The position numbers were made by a program, and so were the translations under genes. The notes beneath the pieces are model-generated. The model saw only the letters and a list, made by a program, of their open reading frames with translations, was not told where the DNA came from and did not search any database. Of a stretch of 17,950 nt of DNA, positions 1-7,939 are shown piece by piece (within the stretch, counting starts at the first letter, position 1; every line of letters begins with the position of its first letter). The DNA comes from M50B103 sp041667565 (lineage in GTDB: Bacteria; Fidelibacterota; Fidelibacteria; Fidelibacterales; Fidelibacteraceae): NCBI GenBank assembly GCA_964572745.1, contig CAZNFT010000038.1:1-17950 (forward strand). Direction: 5' to 3'.

Positions 1-15
1 TCCATTGACCCAATA

Positions 16-55
16 GAGTTTGAGCCAAACTCAAAAGCAAAGTTTGAGCCAAACT
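16..55. repeat. Two direct copies of a dyad-symmetric 15-mer
   Basis: The unit AGTTTGAGCCAAACT occurs at 17-31 and again at 41-55, a 24-base period. Each unit is itself an inverted repeat: AGTTT, a 5-base centre GAGCC, then AAACT. The first copy extends by one pair to GAGTTT/AAACTC (16-32). It lies about 120 bases before the first start codon. No T-tract follows, so a terminator is unlikely. A pair of operator half-sites, or the edge of a repeat array cut by the window, are both possible. Confidence 0.6.
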
Positions 56-104
56 ATCTTGAGGAATTTTTGTTTGAATCTCACAATTTACCTCGTTTTT
101 CTAT

Positions 105-133
105 TTGATTTTCTCACTAAAAGCTTAAATTAT
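105..133 (+). promoter_or_regulatory. Possible promoter of the secreted-enzyme operon
   Basis: TTGATT (105-110) and AATTAT (128-133) are spaced by 17 bases and each match the sigma-70 boxes at 4 of 6 positions. An alternative reading resembles the Bacteroidetes layout: TTTG at 73-76, 23 bases, then TCTATTTG at 100-107. Both are weak. The ribosome site of the downstream gene (AAAGGAAG, 167-174) is clearer. Confidence 0.25.
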
Positions 134-177
134 AGTGCAATTTTTTATATATTTCTAATAAATAAGAAAGGAAGAAA

Positions 178-2616
178 ATGAAACGAATACTTGCTATTCT
201 AACGCTATTGACGCTTATCAGCACCTTTATTTTTGCTGAAGAGTATCATCTGGTTGAACATTATCAGATCGGACCGGGCACTTATTATTCTTATTATGAA
301 GAATATACGCGTCCTTGGTCTATTTATGTCACAGAGATTGATCTTAAGAATCCACATCTTAAGCTTAAAACGGTAAAAGCACAGGACAAGTTACGGGCTT
401 TTGAAGATGCTCTTAGTATGAGCAAGAGAAACGATGCAGAAGGCCATCGCGTGGTTATGGGTACTAATGGAGATTTTTATAATACTTCAACCGGGATACC
501 CTCTAATCTTCAGGTTTCCAATGGTGAATTTATACACGCATATACAACAAACAAAAATGCCTTTACATATAGTGAAGGTGGAATACCTGATATATGTTCT
601 GTAATCTTTTCGGGCAAGATTATTGCTAAAAATACCAGTGATGAAGATGTTCTTTACACGCTTAGCGCGGTGAATAGAGATAGATCGGCAAATGGTCTGG
701 TGATGTATAATAATTATTATGGCTCTAGTACAGGTACGTCAGCCGGAGGTTTTGAATGTCTTGTAACTCCTGTGAGTGATTGGTATGTAAACGATACAGT
801 TTTTGCAGTAATAGAAACATGCGAGGCTTCGGCGAATAGGTCAATACCCAATGGTAAATTCGTACTTTCCGGTGTAGGAAACGCAAAGGATTTTTTAGAA
901 AAAAACTGCGCACCTGGAGATACTATTAGAATTGTTCAAGAACTTGCTGATTCCCCCAGGCGCTTAACTCAACTTATGGGTGGTGGAGTATTTTTCCTTA
1001 GAAATGGTGTCGATGTCGTTTCACCTTCCGATGTTGTTCGTCATCCCAGAACGGGTGTTGGCTTTTCTGCCGATTCAACAAAATTATTTTTAATGGTCGT
1101 TGATGGTCGTGCACCTCACAGTATTGGAATGGATTACCACCATATGGCTGATTTTTTCTCATTTATGGGAGCGGCTCATGCTTTAAATCTTGATGGAGGT
1201 GGCTCTTCTACAATGGTTGTTCGTAATTCCATTATGAATAAACCTTCAGATGGTAGTGAGCGAAAGAACTCTAATGGAATGTTATGTATTTCGGACGCAC
1301 CAAACGGAGATTTTACGCATATACAAATTCCCAGAGACAGTATAGCTGTTTATAAAAATAAGACCGTGTATATCGGCGCAAGTGGCTGGGACGAAAATTA
1401 TAATCCCGCAAGTCTCCCTGCTTGGAATGATCTAACGGTAAGCTATGATAATACTCTTGGTAATTTTGATGCCAATCAATTTACAGCCCTTGAAAAGAAT
1501 GGTGATACCTACCTGAAGGTTGCGCACGGTGATGCCGCTGATTCACTTATAGTCCATATTATTGAACTGACAGATCTATCCGTTTATCCTGATACACTAA
1601 CTCTGGATTCTGTCAATAGTATTCAATACGAAGTGAAAGCAAGAAATGAAGCAGGTGAATTCTTGAGCTTTAGAAACCATCTATTTAAGTTTTCAGTTCT
1701 CGATCCTACCATTGCAGACATATCTGACGAAGGTGTGATCATTGGCAAGAAAAATGGCGAGACTGCTGTTATTATTGGCTACGGCGAAGAAAAAGATACG
1801 GTTCATGCCATTATTCAGATCGGTTCGGGTGAGGTTGTTATTGATGAATTGGAAAGTCTTGATGCATGGACTATAAGAAGTGATTCATTTATCAATGATG
1901 ATGAAACATCTGTTTCCTTATGCGACAGAATTGCAGGAAGCGGCACCAAAGCTATTAAGGTTGATTACTCAAGAACAGGCAGAGAAGATGGAAATATCTA
2001 TCTCGAAACAGAGCCTGTTGATCTTTATGGTGTGCCCTCGGATATTCTTATTGATATTCAATCAGATAATGAAAGACATTGGGCCTACATTTTGCTTGAA
2101 GATTATAGAGGTGTGGACTACAGTGTAAAAACATCTTCTTCTCTCAGATATAGTGATGAATACAGGACGCAATATCTCGAGCTTAAAAATTTATTACCCT
2201 CTGATGGAGAACAATTATATCCTCTGAAATTTAAGGGCATCAGATTGAGAATTGACGATAAAGCAACGACAGGTTCATTGTATCTCGACAGGATCAGGAT
2301 CATCTATCCTACATGGACAGCTGTAGAGGATCACGAGGATCATATAATTCCGCAAGATTTTAAATTGCTGCAGAATTATCCCAATCCTTTTAACCCCACA
2401 ACGACACTGAGTTATGAATTATCCAAAGAAAGTCATGTTGATCTTTCAATCTACGACTTGAAGGGGAATAAAATCACGAGCTTGGTTAATGATATGCGTT
2501 CTGCCGGTGTTCATAGCATTCATTTTAATGCAGCGGATCTTCCCGGTGGCGTATATTTCTATCGCTTGCAGACAAATAATTGGTCTGATACAAAAAAGAT
2601 GCTATTAATAAAGTAG
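178..2616 (+). CDS. Secreted phosphodiester glycosidase (NAGPA domain) with C-terminal sorting domain
   Basis: An 812-residue exported protein. Residues 1-20 are a signal peptide (basic start, hydrophobic core, probable cleavage after FA). Residues ~90-372 match the NAGPA phosphodiester glycosidase family: GTNGDFYN at 95-102, HPRTGVGFS at 289-297, VVDGR at 307-311 and NLDGGGSSTM at 337-346. Family members cleave sugar-phosphodiester bonds, as in the human enzyme uncovering mannose-6-phosphate. A bacterial Ig-like region follows (~463-545), then a probable beta-rich carbohydrate-binding-like region (~550-715). The last ~80 residues form a type IX-like sorting domain (NYPNPFNP, SIYDLKG, PGGVYFYRL, final MLLIK). 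The ATG follows AAAGGAAG by 3 bases. Only 6 bases separate it from the secreted phosphoesterase gene downstream. The family call is firm. The natural substrate is unknown. Confidence 0.9.
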   Translation: MKRILAILTLLTLISTFIFAEEYHLVEHYQIGPGTYYSYYEEYTRPWSIYVTEIDLKNPHLKLKTVKAQDKLRAFEDALSMSKRNDAEGHRVVMGTNGDFYNTSTGIPSNLQVSNGEFIHAYTTNKNAFTYSEGGIPDICSVIFSGKIIAKNTSDEDVLYTLSAVNRDRSANGLVMYNNYYGSSTGTSAGGFECLVTPVSDWYVNDTVFAVIETCEASANRSIPNGKFVLSGVGNAKDFLEKNCAPGDTIRIVQELADSPRRLTQLMGGGVFFLRNGVDVVSPSDVVRHPRTGVGFSADSTKLFLMVVDGRAPHSIGMDYHHMADFFSFMGAAHALNLDGGGSSTMVVRNSIMNKPSDGSERKNSNGMLCISDAPNGDFTHIQIPRDSIAVYKNKTVYIGASGWDENYNPASLPAWNDLTVSYDNTLGNFDANQFTALEKNGDTYLKVAHGDAADSLIVHIIELTDLSVYPDTLTLDSVNSIQYEVKARNEAGEFLSFRNHLFKFSVLDPTIADISDEGVIIGKKNGETAVIIGYGEEKDTVHAIIQIGSGEVVIDELESLDAWTIRSDSFINDDETSVSLCDRIAGSGTKAIKVDYSRTGREDGNIYLETEPVDLYGVPSDILIDIQSDNERHWAYILLEDYRGVDYSVKTSSSLRYSDEYRTQYLELKNLLPSDGEQLYPLKFKGIRLRIDDKATTGSLYLDRIRIIYPTWTAVEDHEDHIIPQDFKLLQNYPNPFNPTTTLSYELSKESHVDLSIYDLKGNKITSLVNDMRSAGVHSIHFNAADLPGGVYFYRLQTNNWSDTKKMLLIK

Positions 2617-2622
2617 GTTTGT

Positions 2623-3819
2623 ATGAAAAAAATATTTTTAGTTTTATTGATCTTTTCAGGAATGCTTTATTCCGCGCAACCTCAGCGTGTGATCCTGAAT
2701 CTTACAGAAGATGCTGAGTCCAGTATGGCTGTAACTTTTCGCTTTTATGAAAAAGTAGATACGGCTTATGTGCAGTATAGCAAAAATACGAATGATGTAA
2801 AATTACACGAACATTCGGAAACGCTTGAGCTTTATGCTGATAAAGTGTATACAGATACAACTAAGACGCTTGCCCATTACGCCTTTTCGGCATATATGAA
2901 CGATCTGGAAGCTTCCACCGAATATGCATATCGCGTAGGTGATGGCAAGGACTGGACTCCTTGGTACACATTTACAACAGCATCCAAAGAAAAATATAAT
3001 TTTACCATGGTTTATCTCGGCGATCCGCAGTGGGGATATATGACTTATCTGCCTCGCATCTATTCAGCAGCTATCAAAGAAGCTCCTGACGCAGCATTTT
3101 GGTATGTTGCCGGTGACCTGGTAGATTATCCTTATGAAAATTGGCAATGGGATGCTTACTTTAAAGGAGCTATTCCTTCTTTTACCCAGTATCCACAGAT
3201 CATGTGCCCGGGTAACCACGAATATTTATGGGCCTACAGAGATCATCGCCGTGAATTGCCTTCAACCTGGCGTCCGCATTTTACTTTGCCCGAAAATGGC
3301 CCCGAAGGTCTTGAGGAAACTTGCTACTATATTGATTATCAGGGTGTGCGTTTTATTATGCTTAATGGCAATGAGCGTTTGGAAGATCAGGCAAAATGGA
3401 TTGAAGATGTGCTTAAAGAAAATGACAATCGCTGGACCATTGTTGGTATTCATCAGGGCTTTTATCCCTGTGGATGGGAAAGAGATTATCCAAAAAATCG
3501 CGAGCTTTTCTTGCCATTGTTTGAAAAGTATGGCGTACAATTAGTTTTACAGGGACATGATCATGCCTATACCCGAACTTATCCTCTGAAAGAAGATAAA
3601 ATAGTCAAGAATCCTTGGTCAAAGGGTGTTACTTATATCATTTCGGTTTCAGGATCAAAACAATATCCCATTAAATCAAAGTTCGACGATCTTTATGCAT
3701 ATAAGGGTGTAGAAGGACAGCAGTATTTTCAAACCATTGAGTTTAAAAAACATTCTCTCATCTATAAAAGCTTTACCGCCGATGGTGAATGTCACGATAA
3801 ATTGGTGATCAAAAGATAG
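2623..3819 (+). CDS. Secreted purple-acid-phosphatase-like metallophosphoesterase
   Basis: A 398-residue protein with an N-terminal signal peptide (residues 1-~18, cleavage near YSA). Residues ~20-120 form a fibronectin-like domain as found at the N-terminus of purple acid phosphatases. Residues ~127-390 hold the dinuclear-metal phosphoesterase core: GDPQ (D134), GDLVD (D165), GNHE (N198, H199), GIHQ (H277) and GHDH (H312, H314). It should hydrolyse phosphate monoesters or diesters outside the cytoplasm. There is no C-terminal sorting domain, unlike the preceding gene, so it may stay in the periplasm. It starts 6 bases after the glycosidase stop and ends 7 bases before nadC, so all three are probably co-transcribed. 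The exact substrate cannot be read from sequence. Confidence 0.87.
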   Translation: MKKIFLVLLIFSGMLYSAQPQRVILNLTEDAESSMAVTFRFYEKVDTAYVQYSKNTNDVKLHEHSETLELYADKVYTDTTKTLAHYAFSAYMNDLEASTEYAYRVGDGKDWTPWYTFTTASKEKYNFTMVYLGDPQWGYMTYLPRIYSAAIKEAPDAAFWYVAGDLVDYPYENWQWDAYFKGAIPSFTQYPQIMCPGNHEYLWAYRDHRRELPSTWRPHFTLPENGPEGLEETCYYIDYQGVRFIMLNGNERLEDQAKWIEDVLKENDNRWTIVGIHQGFYPCGWERDYPKNRELFLPLFEKYGVQLVLQGHDHAYTRTYPLKEDKIVKNPWSKGVTYIISVSGSKQYPIKSKFDDLYAYKGVEGQQYFQTIEFKKHSLIYKSFTADGECHDKLVIKR

Positions 3820-3826
3820 GTCAAAC

Positions 3827-4675
3827 ATGGATAAAAAACTTAACTGGGACATTATTGATAAAATTATTTTAGAGGCATTAAAAGAAGATGTGGGCAGCGG
3901 CGATGTAACATCCGAGGCTATGCAAGTCAATCTGAATGCCAAAGCCGAGATCATTGCCAAACAAGATGGTTTTCTCTCGGGAATTAATATTGCCCGCCGT
4001 GTATTTGAATTATATGATGAGAGTTTAGAGCTTGAAATCTTAAAAAAGGATGGCGATAAAATCATCACCGGTGAATGTCTTTTAAAGATCAAAGGGCAGG
4101 GAAGCTCCATACTGACAGCTGAACGCACGGCTTTGAATATTTTGGGTCGTATGTCCGGCATTGCAACTTTAACTGCAAAATTTGTCGATAAAACGCAGGG
4201 CACTTCTTGCAATATCTACGATACGCGTAAAACCATGCCCAATTTAAGAATTCTTGATAAATATGCCGTTACCTGTGGTGGCGGCAAGAATCATCGTTAC
4301 GCTCTCTACGATATGATACTGATCAAGGAAAATCATATTCGTTGGGCGGGTGGACTTGAAAAAGCACTTGATTCAGCTATGGAATATGCTCAAAAGCGTG
4401 ATCTGGATATAGAAATAGAAGTCACGAATCTAGACGAATATAAACTGGCGGCGAAATATCCTATTAAGATGATTATGTTGGATCATTTTAATTCCCAGGA
4501 ATTGCAAGCTGCAGTAGCGCATCCTCATGGCGATATTTTATTGGAAGCTTCGGGCGATGTGAATCTGCAAACCGTCGCAGGCATAGCCAAAACCGGAGTG
4601 GATGTGGTCTCTGTCGGCGCTTTGACTCATTCAGTCCCGAATTTTGATTTTTCATTATTGTTTTATGAAGCCTGA
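3827..4675 (+). CDS. nadC: Nicotinate-nucleotide pyrophosphorylase (quinolinate phosphoribosyltransferase)
   Basis: A 282-residue cytoplasmic enzyme converting quinolinate and PRPP to nicotinate mononucleotide, CO2 and pyrophosphate in de novo NAD synthesis. Family signatures are in order and complete: EDVGSGDVTS (20-29), ERTALNILGRMSGIAT (99-114), YDTRKTMPNLR (131-141), KYAVTCGGGKNHRY (145-158), LIKENHI (165-171), IEIEVTNLDEY (195-205), MLDHF (217-221) and SVGALTHS (262-269). The common TTPGLR is TMPNLR here, a mild variation. Length is typical. No nadA or nadB is present in the window. It sits between secreted enzymes and miaA, and its last 11 bases overlap the probable miaA start, suggesting translational coupling. 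Confidence 0.96.
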   Translation: MDKKLNWDIIDKIILEALKEDVGSGDVTSEAMQVNLNAKAEIIAKQDGFLSGINIARRVFELYDESLELEILKKDGDKIITGECLLKIKGQGSSILTAERTALNILGRMSGIATLTAKFVDKTQGTSCNIYDTRKTMPNLRILDKYAVTCGGGKNHRYALYDMILIKENHIRWAGGLEKALDSAMEYAQKRDLDIEIEVTNLDEYKLAAKYPIKMIMLDHFNSQELQAAVAHPHGDILLEASGDVNLQTVAGIAKTGVDVVSVGALTHSVPNFDFSLLFYEA

Positions 4676-5615
4676 AAAAATACATAATATTTGTCTATTT
4701 ATTGTTGGTCCTACGGCCAGCGGTAAAACCGATCTGTCATTAAAAATGGCCGACTATCTGGGCGCGGAGATCATTTCTGCTGATAGTCGTCAGGTATTCA
4801 GGCATATGAACATTGGTACCGCAACGCCCGGTGAAGAAGAGTTAGCAGCCCTAAAGCATTATTTTATAAACACCAAAGATCCCGAGGAATTGTTTTCCGC
4901 CGGAGAATTTGGCAGAGAAGCCCGAAAGATCATTGCCGATAAAATGGAAAAGGGCGAAAATATTATCGTCTGTGGCGGATCGGGATTATATGTTCAGGCA
5001 GCTTTAGGCAAGATTTCGGATAAACTTTATACCGATCATGATGTGCGCGAGAGTATTCTTAAGAGAGCAAAAAAAGAAGGCTGGCCGGCGCTATATAAAG
5101 AATTACAAACTGTAGATCCCGAGCAAGCTGCTAAAATCGACTCTAAGAATCTTAAACGAATAAGTCGGGCTTTGGAGATATGGACAATTAGCGGACAAAA
5201 GCCCTCGGAAGTTTATAGCGAAGAAAATGAAGGATTCCCCTGGCCACATCTAATTCTTGGTATAGCTCCGGAGAGAGCTTATCTCTACGAGCGCATAAAT
5301 AGTCGTGTAGAAAAAATGATAGACGAAGGTTTAGTAGAGGAATCACAGTTACTTCTAAAGAAAGGCTATGGCCCCGAAATGAATGCACTAAACACAGTAG
5401 GATATAAGGAAATATTCAGGCATTTGGATGGGGATTGGGATCTTGAGACGGCTATATCGGAGATCCAAAAAAATACACGCCACTTTGCAAAACGACAAAT
5501 GACCTGGTTTAGAAAACATGCTCCTGACGAATGGATTAAATTTGATAAGGAAACAAATATCGACGATATTGTAGAAAAGGCGAAACAAATTGTTGTTGAA
5601 TCGTTGCATCGCTAA
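4665..5615 (+). CDS. miaA: tRNA dimethylallyltransferase
   Basis: A 316-residue enzyme that transfers a dimethylallyl group to N6 of A37 in tRNAs reading UNN codons. Visible signatures are the P-loop GPTASGKT (15-22), ISADSRQVFRHMNIGTA (37-53), the CGGSGLYVQA block (103-112), and near the C-terminus LNTVGYKE and QKNTRHFAKRQMTWFR. I chose ATG at 4665, giving MKPEKIHN directly before the P-loop strand. A TTG seven codons upstream (4644) is in frame, but it lies inside nadC and adds residues atypical of the family. The start overlaps the nadC stop by 11 bases and no clear Shine-Dalgarno is seen, so coupling to nadC translation is likely. No terminator follows the gene. Confidence 0.95.
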   Translation: MKPEKIHNICLFIVGPTASGKTDLSLKMADYLGAEIISADSRQVFRHMNIGTATPGEEELAALKHYFINTKDPEELFSAGEFGREARKIIADKMEKGENIIVCGGSGLYVQAALGKISDKLYTDHDVRESILKRAKKEGWPALYKELQTVDPEQAAKIDSKNLKRISRALEIWTISGQKPSEVYSEENEGFPWPHLILGIAPERAYLYERINSRVEKMIDEGLVEESQLLLKKGYGPEMNALNTVGYKEIFRHLDGDWDLETAISEIQKNTRHFAKRQMTWFRKHAPDEWIKFDKETNIDDIVEKAKQIVVESLHR

Positions 5616-5719
5616 ATTGTTAAAGAACCTTGAAATGACATTCTATTGAAATGGAGAATAAAAGCATTTGATATTTAGGCAACAATCAATACATTTGCCC
5701 AAAAGAAGGAAGATAAATC

Positions 5720-6115
5720 ATGGCTAAGGCTGAAGGACTAAAATTAGCATTCGAAGATCATAATGCAATACGCGTTGATCTTCTAGAAGCAATACCCTAT
5801 AAAGGTGAAGATCAATTGATCCATCTGAACTATCCGGAATTTTCTGCAGTTTGTCCCTATAGCGGACTTCCTGATATTGCAGAGATAGATGTTTCTTATA
5901 TTCCTTCCGACAAGATCGTGGAATTAAAATCATTAAAATATTATTATATGTCATATCGTAATGTAGGTATTTACCAAGAAGATATGACAAATAGACTTTA
6001 TGTGGATCTTAAAGAACTTTTAGATCCCAAAGAACTATATATCCGCACGCGCTATAATGTTCGTGGAGGTATTGAGACTGTCTGTGAAATTGGAAAAATA
6101 AAGGAAGAAAAATGA
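5720..6115 (+). CDS. queF: NADPH-dependent 7-cyano-7-deazaguanine (preQ0) reductase, short type
   Basis: A 131-residue unimodular QueF, which reduces the nitrile of preQ0 to preQ1 in queuosine synthesis. Against the Bacillus subtilis enzyme as I recall it, it aligns without gaps through the active site: the nucleophile is Cys45 (VCPYSG) and the acid Asp52 (LPD). The QueF motif ELKSLKYY is at 68-75, and RGGIET near the end matches the family. The residue at the conserved active-site His (His96 in B. subtilis) is Gln86, followed by the expected Glu87. The ATG follows AAGGAAG by 7 bases. The 104-base gap after miaA holds a repeated TTGAAATG (5630-5637, 5646-5653) that may be part of a promoter. 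The stop overlaps the next gene by ATGA. Confidence 0.92.
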   Translation: MAKAEGLKLAFEDHNAIRVDLLEAIPYKGEDQLIHLNYPEFSAVCPYSGLPDIAEIDVSYIPSDKIVELKSLKYYYMSYRNVGIYQEDMTNRLYVDLKELLDPKELYIRTRYNVRGGIETVCEIGKIKEEK

Positions 6116-7077
6116 AAAAAATGATCTTTCCCTTAGTATTAATTGTATTCTTCCTCTTTGGATGTAGTGGAGAAGGCTATGTAAAAGTTGCGAACTTAAC
6201 ACCCTCTTCAGTTTTACTGAGTGTTAATGATGAAGCTGATATTATTTTGGCATCCGGCGATACAAGTGATACTTATACAATTGATCTGGTCAAAGGAACC
6301 TTAGCCAATGTTTCTGTAGAAGCTACAGGCGACTGGATAGGAGAGTACTCACAAAGTGTATCGGTAGCGAATGGTGAAAGCATTCTTCATAAGATCACAT
6401 CCACGGTAGCGAATCTTACAATAGAGAATGGATCTTCTGATTCTGCCATGTTCTCAATAGAAAATTATCAGCCCTTATATTTTGCTGGTAATGATGAAAT
6501 TACGGCACCTTTTCAAGTAGATGCTTCTGTCGATGTAGAATATGCCGGTAGATATATGTTTTTGATCAAAGAAACAAAATCCTGGTTTCCCGGTAATGCA
6601 TACACCTATATTTTAGAACCCAATGCTTGTGAGATCCGTCTGGATAATCTTCATCCTAATCGTGCTATTTATTATGTTTACTTAAGTCAGTCAACTGATG
6701 AAAGCTGGGGAGAAGATGATTTTGGTGACGATATTTTATATCCGGGTGAGGCTTTTCTCTGGAAAGCAGAGGGAGATGTAAAATGGGATATGCGTGTTGA
6801 AGCGGGCGATCCTCATGCTGATTCTTCGCTTTTTGTTTATGATTTTTTCGATCTTACCGGATCCCCTTCGGATGCGACCTATATTTATGAATTTCCCAAT
6901 ATTTTTACACCCGTCGAAATAGCTAAGATCGCAAAAACTGAGGGCGGTCAGGCCAACTATAAAAAAACCAATTCTCTTAACAAGAATTTTGAAACTTACC
7001 CGCAAGCAGCCAGACTTGAAAAGCTTAAGAAAGTCTCTATCAATAGCGCAGAGACAAATATCTTAAGAAAAAAATAA
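6112..7077 (+). CDS. Lipoprotein of unknown function with three repeated beta modules
   Basis: A 321-residue protein with a lipoprotein signal peptide: hydrophobic stretch, then lipobox LFGC with Cys18 as the predicted lipid anchor. Three modules seem to follow, each opening with an Asn-containing beta strand: VKVANLTPSSVLLSV (~24-38), STVANLTIENGSSD (~97-110) and CEIRLDNLHPNRAIYYVYLS (~173-192). The third has the pattern YVYLS, ESWGEDD, ILYPGEAF, WDMRVEAGD. That pattern occurs in many bacterial surface lipoproteins of unknown role, often described as binding or structural domains. The tail (~285-321) is basic and low in complexity. Translation probably couples to queF through the 4-base overlap, though the functional link is unclear. 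No enzyme motif is visible. Confidence 0.8.
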   Translation: MKKMIFPLVLIVFFLFGCSGEGYVKVANLTPSSVLLSVNDEADIILASGDTSDTYTIDLVKGTLANVSVEATGDWIGEYSQSVSVANGESILHKITSTVANLTIENGSSDSAMFSIENYQPLYFAGNDEITAPFQVDASVDVEYAGRYMFLIKETKSWFPGNAYTYILEPNACEIRLDNLHPNRAIYYVYLSQSTDESWGEDDFGDDILYPGEAFLWKAEGDVKWDMRVEAGDPHADSSLFVYDFFDLTGSPSDATYIYEFPNIFTPVEIAKIAKTEGGQANYKKTNSLNKNFETYPQAARLEKLKKVSINSAETNILRKK

Positions 7078-7093
7078 ATTTTGTTTCAGATAG

Positions 7094-7126
7094 AAAAAAA
7101 GCCACTCAATACTGAGTGGCTTTTTT
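7094..7126. terminator. Symmetric Rho-independent terminator
   Basis: A perfect 8-bp stem GCCACTCA (7101-7108) / TGAGTGGC (7113-7120) with loop ATAC, flanked by seven A on the left and six T on the right. It can end transcription of the lipoprotein gene on + and of the UPF0316 gene on - from this convergent junction. Confidence 0.9.
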
Positions 7127-7152
7127 GTACATAAAAAAATTAGTATGAAATA

Positions 7153-7713
7153 TTATTTGAAGACGCTTTTTAAAGAAGATACATATCCGCCCGACATTGA
7201 TGATATGTCGGCAATTGATATGACGGCATGTTTATCTATGCTTTTTATTTTTTTGATAATATCTGCATGTCCACGCCTGTTAGTATAGATTTTTAAAATA
7301 TCCCTGATCTCATTTTTTCCATGTCCTATGATCTTTGTGACGCCCAAGCCATCATTTCTAAGAATCTCACATATTTTATCTCCGGATTCAAGAGGTGCTA
7401 TGACCTGTATAACAATTTTCCCAAATGCCAGTTTGGTTTCTATGATAGAACCGAAATAAACACCACTTGCATAACCCAAAGCATAAGCAACACCCTTTAA
7501 AGGTTGATCACTGATACCAATAATGACCTGAGATGCAATAAAAACCCATAATAGAATTTCAAAAAAGGAGAGCAAAGCTCCCTCTTTTTTGTATCCTTTA
7601 CTGATCAGAATTATTCTTAAAGTCCCCATAGATACTTCAATTGCCTTAGCAATATAAATAATAAAGATCTCCAGCCAAACAGTTGTCCGCAGTACGTCAA
7701 TTAAAAATTCCAT
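7153..7713 (-). CDS. UPF0316 / DUF2179 membrane protein (YebE-like)
   Basis: A 186-residue membrane protein resembling Bacillus YebE. Three hydrophobic segments occupy roughly the first 90 residues: an N-terminal helix (LEIFIIYIAKAIEV), a second around LLSFFEILLWVFIASQVIIG, and a glycine-rich third (GVAYALGYASGVYFGSIIE). A cytoplasmic C-terminal domain of ~90 residues follows (DUF2179, with GDKICEILRNDGLGVT and RGHADIIKKIKSID). The DUF2179 domain is thought to bind a ligand, but no function is established. I chose ATG at 7713 because GAGG lies 8 bases before it. The in-frame TTG at 7734 has no such site and would add seven residues. It is convergent with the lipoprotein gene. Confidence 0.85.
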   Translation of the reverse strand: MEFLIDVLRTTVWLEIFIIYIAKAIEVSMGTLRIILISKGYKKEGALLSFFEILLWVFIASQVIIGISDQPLKGVAYALGYASGVYFGSIIETKLAFGKIVIQVIAPLESGDKICEILRNDGLGVTKIIGHGKNEIRDILKIYTNRRGHADIIKKIKSIDKHAVISIADISSMSGGYVSSLKSVFK

Positions 7714-7883
7714 TTTCCTAACCTCATTTTTCAATAATATTTTTCAGCTTTTTTAAGGCTATTTCAACCCATAAATATTGTTCTTTTAAATATCTTTTGC
7801 TAGTAATAAAAGAATATATTTTATCATTAACCCGTGAAAATTAAGATAAGATTATCCTTCCCTGCGTAAAAGCATTCTTGCAA

Positions 7884-7914
7884 TTAAAAAAGCCGCCTTA
7901 AATAAAGACAGCTT
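7884..7914 (-). terminator. Minus-strand terminator after the pirin gene, repeat-family copy A
   Basis: Stem arms 7890-7898 and 7906-7914 with loop TAAATAA. Two C/A mismatches on + become G-U pairs in - strand RNA, and the A-run at 7886-7891 is a U-tract on that strand. It is therefore polarised to end - strand transcription from the pirin gene (stop at 7940). A conserved tag (ATTGCAAGAA on -, 7875-7884) follows the T-tract. The element is shared with copies near 10720, 14330 and 15400. Confidence 0.7.
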
Positions 7915-7939
7915 GCACATAGTTTGAATTAGAGATTTT

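Noticed and set aside
16..55. CRISPR repeats
   Set aside because: There are only two copies, the unit is 15 bases and the gap is 9 bases, too short for repeat-spacer units. No cas gene is present.
3676..4212. A 178-codon open frame on the - strand
   Set aside because: It runs opposite to the well-supported phosphoesterase and nadC genes, and its translation has no recognisable domain.
4644..4664. TTG start for miaA
   Set aside because: It lies inside nadC, adds residues not typical of MiaA, and ATG at 4665 places the P-loop at the usual distance.
5616..5719. A preQ1 riboswitch before queF
   Set aside because: The gap lacks the C-rich loop and A-rich tail pattern of class I preQ1 aptamers, and no larger class II or III fold was apparent by eye.
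5720..6115. Archaeosine-type QueF-like amidinotransferase
   Set aside because: The NADPH-linked QueF motif (ELKSLKYY) is fully present, and the archaeal QueF-like proteins lack it.
7714..7734. TTG start for the UPF0316 gene
   Set aside because: ATG at 7713 has GAGG 8 bases upstream and gives the usual family N-terminus.
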